From assembly GCF_014845115.1 (NCBI RefSeq), contig NZ_NKUI01000104.1, positions 1 through 33,313 of the forward strand: DNA of 33,313 nucleotides, in the 5' to 3' direction. The notes beneath the pieces are model-generated. The model saw only the letters and a list, made by a program, of their open reading frames with translations, did no database searches and was not told the DNA's origin. This DNA comes from Methylorubrum zatmanii (lineage in GTDB: Bacteria > Pseudomonadota > Alphaproteobacteria > Rhizobiales > Beijerinckiaceae). Shown in pieces: positions 16,261-26,000 of the stretch; position 1 is the first letter of the stretch; every line of letters begins with the position of its first letter. A program made the translations under genes and the position numbers.

Positions 16261-16372
16261 CTCATCCTGAGGTGCCGGAGCGCAGCGGAGGCCTCGAAGG
16301 AGGGCTCCAGATGCCGTCACGATCCCTGGAGCCCTCCGTCGAGGCCCGTCGATACGGGCATCTCGGGATGAG
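16261..16372. repeat. Imperfect ~110-bp palindromic intergenic repeat
   Basis: The left arm (16261-16310) begins CTCATCCTGAGGTGC and ends GGAGGGCTCCAG. The right arm (16326-16372) is its imperfect inverse, ending CATCTCGGGATGAG. The whole could fold into one long hairpin. Repeats beginning with this motif are widespread in Methylobacterium and Bradyrhizobium intergenic DNA, from memory. It looks like a non-autonomous mobile or REP/BIME-like element that landed between sufD and sufS. Confidence 0.75.
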
Positions 16373-16447
16373 ATCAGGATTGGGACGATGCGGGCGATGA
16401 GCCCTCTCCCACCCCAGTCAGGCCTGCCCGATTTGGGCAGGTCCTTG

Positions 16448-16473
16448 CGGATCTCGGGCAAGCCCGAGATCCG
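16448..16473 (-). terminator. Hairpin just after sufD
   Basis: CGGATCTCGGGC (16448-16459) and GCCCGAGATCCG (16462-16473) are perfect 12-bp arms, about 18 bases after the sufD stop. A second small stem (16423-16429 with 16435-16441) follows on the minus strand. There is no T-run, so this is more likely mRNA-end protection or partial attenuation than full termination before sufS. Confidence 0.45.
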
Positions 16474-16491
16474 TTGGGAAGGTGTCGGCGC

Positions 16492-17813
16492 TTAGCCCCG
16501 CGCCGCCAGCCACGCCTCGATCCCGCCGATCAGCGCGTCACGGGCGCCCTCGTGCGTGACCGTCTCCACCGCCTCGCCGACGAAGGCCTGCACCAGCAGG
16601 CTCTCGGCGGTCGCGCGCGGCAGGCCGCGGGCCATGAGGTAGAACAGCAGATCCTCGTCCGGCGCGCCGCAGGTGGCACCGTGGCCGCAGGCAACGTCGT
16701 CGGCGAAGATCTCCAGCTCCGGCTTGTTCATCATCTGACCGTCGTCGGTCAGAAGCAGGCAGTCGGACTTCATCTTGCCGTCGGTCTGCTGCGCGACCTG
16801 GCGGACGATGATCTTGCCCTGGAACACGCCGGTCGAATCGCCGTCGATCACCGTCTTGAACATCTCGCGGCCGACGCCGCCCGTCGCCGCATGGTCGGCG
16901 AGCAGGGTCGAATCCGCGAGCTGGCCATGGCCGAGGAGGGCCGCGCCGTTGACCACGGCGTTAGCGTCCTCACCCGCGACATGCAGGTAGATCTGATGAC
17001 GCGAGAGCTTGGCGCCGGTGACGAGGTTGACGGTCTCGAGCTGCGCCCGGGCGTCGAGCCGCACCGAGAGCGTCGAGAGGGCGATGGCCGCGTCCCCTTC
17101 CCGGTTGAGCCGGGTGTGGCGGAAGGCGGCCTCCTCGCCGATGCGCACGTCGAGGGCATCGTTGGGCTGATAGGTCAGCCCGGCCGGCCCCTCGTGGCTC
17201 TCCAGCAGGAAGAACTCCGCACCGGCGCCGACCTCGACCAGCACGCGGGTCGCGGTCGAGAAGGCGGTGTCGCCGGTGCCGATGAAGCGCAGGTGCAGCG
17301 GCGTCGCGGGCTTGGCGCCGGCGGCCACCGAGATCAGCGCACCATCGGCCAGGAAGGCGGTGTTGAGCTGATAGATCGGGTTCTCGCGCACCTGCTCGAC
17401 CGGAGCCAGCAGCGTCAGGCGGGCATCGCCCTGCGCCAGCGCCTCGTTGAGCGGAGTCACCGTCACGCCTTCGGGAATCCGGTCGAGATCCGACAGGGCG
17501 GCGACGAGGTGGCCGTTGACGAAGGTGAGGCGCGCGGCCTCGACCTCGGCGAACCCCTTGGCCCCGGCGGCAGCGGACCGCGCGGCCTCCTCGGACGGCG
17601 CCTCGGCCGGCGGGGCGGCCTCGGTGATGGCGGCGCGCAGGTCCGTGTACTTGAACGCCTCGACCCGGCGGCTCGGCAGGCCGGTCGCCTCGAAGAAGCG
17701 GAACGCCTCCTCGCGGCTGATGGCCTGCTCGCTGGCGAAGCTTTTGCGCGCGGACTCGAAGAGCTTGGAGAGCCCGGCCTCGGCGGGGGAGCGGAGATTG
17801 GTGACGTCGGCCA

Positions 17814-17814
<1 letters not shown>
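16492..17814 (-). CDS. sufD: Fe-S assembly scaffold subunit SufD
   Basis: Partner of SufB in the SufBC2D scaffold that builds [Fe-S] clusters in the cytosol. The product is 440 residues. The conserved C-terminal core contains FADDVACGHGATCGAPDEDL, including the His used by SufD at the SufB-SufD interface, and the final helical segment ARGLPRATAESLLVQAFVGE. The N-terminal helical domain (LFESARKSF, EEAFRFFEATGLPSRRVEAF) is family-typical. The ATG at 17814 shares its A with the sufC stop (TAATG), so translation is coupled to sufC. Confidence 0.95.
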
Positions 17815-18566
<752 letters not shown>

Positions 18567-18744
18567 GTCCGTCCAAGTCCTTCAAAACCATTCCTGATGC
18601 ATCGCCCGCAGGAAGGCGGCGCTCTGAACCGGATCTCCGGGCAGGTCACCGATCACTGCGTCGACACCGCACCGGGGACAGAGCGTGGTGCCGTCATCGG
18701 CAACCACGCTCCGATCTCGTCCGGTGCGAACGTGTCCAGGCCAT

Positions 18745-18772
18745 AGAAGCAGCCGCACGCGGCACTGCTTCT
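18745..18772 (-). other. Stem-loop in the sufB-sufC gap
   Basis: AGAAGCA (18745-18751) pairs with TGCTTCT (18766-18772), with an inner GCCGC/GCGGC pair. It lies about 65 bases after the sufB stop in a 271-bp space with no supported gene (only a short open frame ending at 18653). It could tune sufB:sufC ratios by mRNA processing. Confidence 0.4.
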
Positions 18773-18837
18773 CACCTCGGCGGCGTGCCGCGCGCTGTGC
18801 CGATGGGCTGCACGCGGCACGTCCGAATCGAAGGTCG

Positions 18838-20307
<1,470 letters not shown>

Positions 20308-20378
20308 TCAACGTCTCCTACCGACTCCGGCGTCAAGGACCGGGGGTTTCCAACGAAAATGGCTTGGGCGGGCGGCGC

Positions 20379-21551
20379 TCAGGCTGCCTGCCCTCGCCGC
20401 TGATATAGGGATGCGGCGAGCCGTTCGAACCCCGCAACGAAGCGTTCGAGGTCCACATCCCGCGAATTCCAGCCGAAGCTGACGCGTAGGGCCCCCGCAG
20501 CGAGCGCAGGGCTCACGCCCATCGCCGCGAGGACCGGGGAACGGGCCACCTTGCCCGAGGAACAGGCCGAGCCCGACGAGACCGACAGGCCGGCAAGATC
20601 GAGGGCGATCAGTGCCGTGGCGGCCTCGAGGCCCGGCACGGCGAAGCTCAGGGTGTTGGGCAGGCGCGGCGCCCCCTCCCCGAACACGACGATATCCGGG
20701 ACCATCCCCCGCAGGCGCGCCTCAAGGGCGTCGCGCAGGCCCGCGAGCCGGATGCCTTCGTCGGCGAGGGCGTGGCGGGCGATCTCCGCCGCCTCGCCCA
20801 GGCCGACGATGCCGGGCAAGTTCTCGGTACCGCAGCGCAGGCGCGCCTCCTGGCCGCCCCCGCGCAGGAAGGCCGCCTCCAGGCTGACGCCCGGAGCGAG
20901 GACCATCGCGCCGACCCCCTTGGGCGCCGCGAACTTGTGACCGGACAGGGTCAGGGCATCGAGCCCGAGGGCGGCGGCGTCGAGCGGGATCTTGCCCACC
21001 GCCTGCACCGCGTCGCTGTGGACCATGGCGCGACCATGGGCGCGGGCGAGCCGCAGGATCTCGGCGAGCGGCTGCACCACCCCGGTCTCGTTGTTGGCCG
21101 CCTGGACGGAGATCAGCACCGCCTCGTCGCGGCAGACGTCGAGCCGCTCCGCCAGCGCGTCGCACCGCAGGAGTCCGGCCGCATCCACCGGCAAGACATC
21201 GACCGCACCGGGCGCGAAGCGGTGGCCGGCGGAGACGCAGGGATGCTCGGTGGCGGAGATCATCAGCCGGGTCGGGGCCGGGAAACCCTGCTTGTGCAGG
21301 GCGCCGGAGAGCACGGCATTGGCAGCCTCGGTGCCGCCGCTCGTGAAGGTGACGGCGTCGGAGGCCACGCCGAGCAGGGCGGCGAGCTGGCCCCGGGCCC
21401 GTTGCAGGGCTTGGCGCGCCGCGCGGCCCTCGGCATGGATCGAGGAGGGATTGCCGGGCAAGTCGAGCGCGCGCGCGACCGCCAGCGCGACTTCCGGGCG
21501 CACCGGGGAAGTCGCGTTGTGATCGAGATAGCTGCGCGCTGCTGAAGTCAT
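20379..21551 (-). CDS. Class I cysteine desulfurase (IscS/NifS-like), first gene of suf operon
   Basis: PLP-dependent enzyme that mobilises sulfur from cysteine. The product is 390 residues and clearly of the IscS/NifS class: N-terminus YLDHNATSPVRPEV, EHPCV, AANNETGVVQP, PLP Lys in TLSGHKFAAPKG, and the flexible-loop catalytic Cys in SSGSACSSGK. It is distinct from the class II SufS in the same cluster, so the locus has two sulfur donors. It heads the suf operon in the place normally shared with an iscR regulator gene, which is absent here. Upstream lie two tandem AT-rich palindromes. Confidence 0.94.
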   Translation of the reverse strand: MTSAARSYLDHNATSPVRPEVALAVARALDLPGNPSSIHAEGRAARQALQRARGQLAALLGVASDAVTFTSGGTEAANAVLSGALHKQGFPAPTRLMISATEHPCVSAGHRFAPGAVDVLPVDAAGLLRCDALAERLDVCRDEAVLISVQAANNETGVVQPLAEILRLARAHGRAMVHSDAVQAVGKIPLDAAALGLDALTLSGHKFAAPKGVGAMVLAPGVSLEAAFLRGGGQEARLRCGTENLPGIVGLGEAAEIARHALADEGIRLAGLRDALEARLRGMVPDIVVFGEGAPRLPNTLSFAVPGLEAATALIALDLAGLSVSSGSACSSGKVARSPVLAAMGVSPALAAGALRVSFGWNSRDVDLERFVAGFERLAASLYQRRGQAA

Positions 21552-21670
21552 CCCGCCGTTCCGCTCCGCATCGTCCTGCCGAATCCTGATTTTCTTGATT
21601 TTGCCCCCCTCCCCCGTGCTAAGCCGCGCGAATCGCGTGCCTCCGCACCGTGTCGGGTTGCGAGCTTCAG

Positions 21671-21706
21671 TTTAGAATAGTTCTAATCGTCTAGAATTAT
21701 TCTAAG
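21671..21706. promoter_or_regulatory. Two tandem Irr/ICE-like palindromes in the suf control region
   Basis: Box 1 is TTTAGAATAGTTCTAAT (21671-21687) and box 2 is TCTAGAATTATTCTAAG (21690-21706). Each has TAGAA-N3-TTCTA symmetry, and the centres are 19 bp apart. This resembles the iron control element bound by Irr in Hyphomicrobiales (from memory, TTTAGAA-N3-TTCTAAA). The boxes lie about 120 bases upstream of the iscS-like start and 130 upstream of the divergent hydrolase. They contain -10-like TAGAAT hexamers on both strands. They stand out as AT-rich against GC-rich DNA. Confidence 0.7.
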
Positions 21707-21833
21707 AGCGCTTGTAAGTGGCGCGCGCAACGAGTCAAGCCGTGGCCGGCATCGTGCCGGCCCTATTGCCTGTACCCTTGCGCCGTTCCTTTTCGGAATC
21801 GCGCGGCGGGGTGCGGATCATCTTGAGGACACC

Positions 21834-22490
21834 ATGCCCGAAGTCATCTTTTCCGGCCCGGCCGGCCGACTGGAAGGCCGCTATCAGGCGCCCAAGAAGA
21901 AGGGTGCGCCGATCGCGATCGTGCTCCATCCCCACCCCCAGTTCGGGGGCACGATGAACAATCAAATTGTGTACAATCTTTTCTACACCTTCGCCAATCG
22001 CGGATTCGCAGCCCTGCGCTTCAATTTCCGCGGGGTCGGGCGCAGCCAGGGCGCGTTCGACCACGGCTCGGGCGAACTCTCGGACGCGGCGGCCGCCCTC
22101 GATTGGGTGCAGTCGGTCAACCCTGAGGCGAAATCCTGCTGGATCGCCGGCGTGTCGTTCGGCTCGTGGATCGGCATGCAGCTGCTGATGCGCCGCCCGG
22201 AGATCGAGGGCTTCATCTCGATCGCCGCCATGGCCAACCGCTACGATTTCACCTTCCTCGCCCCCTGCCCCTCCTCCGGCCTGTTCGTGCACGGCTCGGA
22301 GGACCGGGTGGCCCCGGCCCGCGAGGTGATCCCGGTGATCGAGAAGGTGAAGACGCAGAAGGGCGTCATCATCGAGCACCAGATGGTCGAGGGCGCCAAC
22401 CACTTCTTCGACGGCAAGGTCGACGAGCTGACCCAGACCGTGGACACCTATCTCGACAAGCGCCTCGGTGCGAAGACCGAGGCGGCGTAA
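21834..22490 (+). CDS. Alpha/beta hydrolase (dienelactone-hydrolase-like)
   Basis: Cytosolic serine hydrolase of unknown substrate, 218 residues. The triad is visible: nucleophile Ser in GVSFGS (GxSxG, about residue 107), Asp in HGSEDRVAP, and His in GANHFFDGK. The oxyanion region is HPHPQFGGTMNN. The family is conserved across alphaproteobacteria as a short alpha/beta hydrolase with the FRGVGRSQG motif. The ATG at 21834 has GAGG 5 bases upstream. It is divergent from the suf operon and shares the palindrome-bearing control region, so it could respond to iron as well; that is inference. Confidence 0.9.
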   Translation: MPEVIFSGPAGRLEGRYQAPKKKGAPIAIVLHPHPQFGGTMNNQIVYNLFYTFANRGFAALRFNFRGVGRSQGAFDHGSGELSDAAAALDWVQSVNPEAKSCWIAGVSFGSWIGMQLLMRRPEIEGFISIAAMANRYDFTFLAPCPSSGLFVHGSEDRVAPAREVIPVIEKVKTQKGVIIEHQMVEGANHFFDGKVDELTQTVDTYLDKRLGAKTEAA

Positions 22491-22504
22491 GGCCGAAGCC
22501 CCCG

Positions 22505-22529
22505 GCGGCCGTCAGCCTTTGACGGTCGC
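22505..22529. terminator. Hairpin at hydrolase/vapD convergent ends
   Basis: GCGGCCGTCA (22505-22514) pairs with TGACGGTCGC (22520-22529), with one mismatch and a 5-base loop. It overlaps the vapD stop codon and lies 14 bases after the hydrolase stop. A bidirectional terminator is likely but lacks strong T-runs. Confidence 0.4.
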
Positions 22530-22790
22530 CGTGAAGTCGGACCATTGCTCGACGCGAAAGGCGCGCAGATCGCGTACGGAAGCCGGAAACCAGGGCAGCG
22601 CCTTCAACGCCGAAATTGCCGCGAACAGCTTCGCGAGATCCTCGTTGCGGCTGACATAGAGGCTGCCCTGGATCCAGTCGAAGCCCTGCTGAGCACGCAC
22701 TGTGCGGATATCGCCATAGGCCTGCGCAACACCTTTCGGATGATGGACTTGCGTCTCCGCAACCACCAGATCGAAGGCAATTGCGAACAT
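22512..22790 (-). CDS. vapD: VapD family endoribonuclease toxin
   Basis: A 92-residue protein closely resembling Haemophilus-type VapD, as remembered. Shared segments include the N-terminus AIAFDLVV, HPKGVxQAYxDI, QGSLY near the middle, NEDxAxLF, and the end SVRDxRAFRxEQWSDFT. VapD has a Cas2-like ferredoxin fold and ribonuclease activity, with roles in persistence or virulence in other bacteria. It starts at 22790, and its ATG shares the A with the stop of the upstream small gene (TGATG). Toxin and partner are thus translationally coupled. It converges with the hydrolase. VapD of this kind was described mainly from pathogens and plasmids, so its presence in an apparent environmental alphaproteobacterium is notable. 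Confidence 0.93.
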   Translation of the reverse strand: MFAIAFDLVVAETQVHHPKGVAQAYGDIRTVRAQQGFDWIQGSLYVSRNEDLAKLFAAISALKALPWFPASVRDLRAFRVEQWSDFTATVKG

Positions 22791-23002
22791 CAGCGCTCCC
22801 TGGGATCGTCGAGGATGTCCGCGAGCGGGTAGTCGAGTTCCTCCCCCGTTTCCAGGACGCGGACCCGCATGCGGAGCGCCTCCTGCGGTCGCGGCGCTCC
22901 CAAGCCGACGATCTCGTAGACCGGCCCAACAGCACCGAACCGTCGCCAGGATCCGATCAAGGTGCGCGGCTCTGGAAGGGCGGCGGGCTTTGCATCGCGC
23001 AT
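22790..23002 (-). CDS. DUF5397-like protein, probable antitoxin partner of VapD
   Basis: A 70-residue protein starting MRDAKPAALPEPRTLIGSWR, then FGAVGPVYEIVGLG, RVRVLETGEELDYPLADIL and DDPRER. The layout matches my memory of DUF5397, a small family often encoded next to vapD. The start at 23002 has GAGG 6 bases upstream; ATGs at 23008 and 23083 are alternatives. The stop overlaps the vapD start by one base, the order antitoxin then toxin. No DNA-binding motif is obvious. The sequence suggests a small beta-rich fold. The antitoxin role is inferred from the arrangement. Confidence 0.75.
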   Translation of the reverse strand: MRDAKPAALPEPRTLIGSWRRFGAVGPVYEIVGLGAPRPQEALRMRVRVLETGEELDYPLADILDDPRER

Positions 23003-23086
23003 CGGCATCCTCGCTCTCGCAGGGTCAAAACCGGTTCCGACACCATCGCACGGATTGTCCGTGGCGCCGAGATGTCGCCGCATCGC

Positions 23087-26000
23087 TCAGGCCACCCTCG
23101 CCGGCTCGGCGACCGCGTGCAGCACCGGCACGGCGGGCGCGCCCTCCCATTCCGAATGGGCGGGGATCGACTCGCCCTTCATGACGATGGTGAGCGGGCG
23201 GAGCCGGGCGAAGTCGCCGACCCTGGTGTCGTAGAGGACGGTGGAGAAGGCCCCCACCGAGACGCCGCGCCCGATCTCGACCCGGCCGACCTTCATGATC
23301 CGGTCCTCGTAGAGATGAGTCTGCAGCGCCGCCGAGCGGTTGACCGCCGCGTAGTCGCCGATGGTGACGCAATCGAATTCGGTGATGTCGGTCATCAGCA
23401 GGCAGGTGCCTTTGCCGACCTTCACGCCGAACAGGCGCAGCACCCAGGGCAGGAAAGGCGTGCCCATCAGGTGCTCCAGCAGCACCTTGCCGGCCAGGCC
23501 CCAATAGGCCACCGCGATGGCCTCGGTCCGCATCGCCCACCACGACCACATCGGACGCATGCCGGGGCGGTAGGTGCCCATCAGCAGCCATTTGAGAACG
23601 ATGACGCTCGTGGTCTGGATCAGCGCGATGACGACGCTGGCGGCCACGAAGGCGAAGGCCAGCCCGGCCCAATCCTCGGCGAGGATGGCCGGGTAGAACA
23701 CGAAGTCGATCGTGCAGATGGCGAGCGAGATGTAGAGCATCGGCGAGAACGAGGTGGCGAAGGCCTCGAACAGGCCGCGCCGGAGCTTGGCCGCCTTGCT
23801 CGGCTCGAAGGTCTGGGCGGCCGAGCCGAGATCGACCTTCTGGCGCACCGGCAGGCGGATCGGCGGCGAGCCGAACCAGGTTTCGCCCGGCGCCATCGTC
23901 TCGTTGGCCGGCGGCTTCGACTTGATGCCGATCAGCACGTCGTCGGGGATCCGCGCCCCCGGCGGCAGCACGCCGTCATTGCCGACGAAGACGCGGGCGC
24001 CGGTCTCGACCGGATGGAGATGCATCCAGCCGCGGCGGATCTCCTCCTCGCCGACCACCACCTCGTCGGCGATGAAGTTGTTCGCGCCGACCGAAACGAG
24101 GTCGTGACGGGAGCCGAGATTGGTCGAGATCTCGGCGCCCCGGCCCATCCGCGCGCCCATCAGCCGGTACCAAGCCCGCATGTAGACGGTGGCGAACAGC
24201 GAGGAGAGCGTCTCCAGGGTCACCTCGGAGGCGAGCGCCACGAGCCATTTGCGCAGGTAGAAGCCCGACCAGATCGAGTAGGTGCCGTGGGTCGCCCGCG
24301 GCAGCACCGCCCAGCGGATGGCGGCGATGAGCAGCACCGTGCCCGCCGTCATCAGCATGGCGGTCGGCCAGGTCAGCAGCGGCAGGTAGGTGTGGTAATC
24401 GACGTCGGTGATCTCCGAGAGCTGATCGGAGATCTGGTCGAAGATGTAGAAGGCCGGGAAGATCGGCAGCAGGCCGACCGCCGGCACCGCCGCCAGGAGG
24501 AAGGCGTAGACCGCGCCGAAGGCCGCCCGGCGCGCCGGCGAGGCGGTGGCCGGCTCGGGAAGATCGGCGAAATCGACGGTGCCGACCCGGCGGCCCGGCG
24601 ATCCGTCCCAGGCCTCGGCCGTGCCGATCTCGGTGCCGGCCGGCACGGTGGTGAGGTCGGCGATCTCGGCATGGTCGCCGATCACGGTGCGGGGGCCGAT
24701 GACGCAGGAGGTGCCGATGGCGACGTCCTCGCCGATCTCGACGGGGCCGATGACCAGCTCGTCGCCGACGACCTCGGCATTGGCGATCACCAGCCGGCCG
24801 CCGAGGGAGGAGCCGCGGCCGATGCTCAGGAGGTCGGCCGCGCCGACATCGAGATCGGAGATCAGCACGTCCTCGCCGATCTTCGCGCCGAGCAGGCGCA
24901 GATAGGCGACGATGGCCGGCGAGCCCTGGAGCCACTTGATGTGCACCAGCGGCGTCAGGCGCTGCGCCAGCCACCAGCGGTAATAATAGACCCCCCAGAG
25001 CGGGTAGCGCCCCGGCTTGGTCCGCCCGAGGATCAGCCATTTGGCGGCGATGGCGACCGCCGCCGTCACCGCGTTGATGCCGATATAGACGAGCAGCAGG
25101 ACGCCGAGTTCGCCCCAGAAACCGAGCCCTCCGCCGGTGAGCAGCAGGTAGGTGACGAAGATGCCGAGCCACTGCGCCGTGGCCAGCGCGATCACGAAGG
25201 GCAAAGCCACGGCCTGGGCGAGGCCGCACAGCGCCCGCCGCAGCAGCGGGGGCGGGGCGAAGCTCAGATCCCGCACGGCGGTCTGGGCGCCGACGCCGCC
25301 GGTCCGCTCGATCAGGTGTGACGCCATCGTCCGCAGCGTCCGGCCGGTATAGACGTCCTGCAGGGTGATGCCGGCGAGCGCCGGGATCTCGCGCACCGCG
25401 CCGACGAAGCGGGCGGCGAGCAGGGAATGGCCGCCGAGTTCGGAGAAGAAATCCGCCTCGAAGCCGATCGGCTGGTCGCCGAACACCCTCTTGGCGGCTG
25501 CCAGAAGCGCGGCCTCGGTCTCGTTGTCGGGCGCTTCCTGCTCACCCTCGGCCACCGCGACGGTCAGCGGAGCGATCCGCAGCGCCTTGCGGTCGACCTT
25601 ACCGGAAGTGAGCCGCGGCAGGGTCTCCACGGTCTCGAAATGGCCGGGCACCATGTAGGGCGGCATCTGCGCCGCGAGGCTCTTCCGGAGCGCCGCGCGG
25701 TCGAGATCGGCCCCGCGCTCGGGGACGAGGAAGGCCACCAGCCGGTCGACCTCGTCGTCCCGGCGCAGCACCACCGCCGCTTGATTGACGCCGGCCTCCC
25801 CCCGGATGCGGGATTCGATCTCGCCGAGTTCGACCCGGAAGCCGCGAATCTTGACCTGATCGTCGATGCGGCCGTGGAAGACGATGTCGCCGTCGGCCGT
25901 CATCGAGACGGCATCGCCCGAGCGGTAGAGGACCGGATCGGTCCCGTCGGACGGGTAGGGGTTGGCGACGAACTTTTCCGCCGTCAGCTCCGGCCGCTTG

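Noticed and set aside
16261-16372. The sufD-sufS palindrome as an insertion sequence
   Set aside because: There is no transposase frame or target duplication; it is too short and is better called a non-autonomous or REP-like repeat.
18653-18837. A short protein between sufB and sufC containing a CGC motif
   Set aside because: Only a GTG start without a ribosome binding site, no family, and the same DNA forms a stem-loop.
22512-22790. VapD as Cas2 of a CRISPR system
   Set aside because: VapD shares the Cas2 fold, but no cas genes and no regularly spaced repeats are seen anywhere in the window.
22781-25321. An 846-residue plus-strand open frame opposite the NRPS gene
   Set aside because: It is the high-GC antisense shadow of a well-supported NRPS with all family motifs; the translation is Arg/Gly/Asp/His-rich without any domain.
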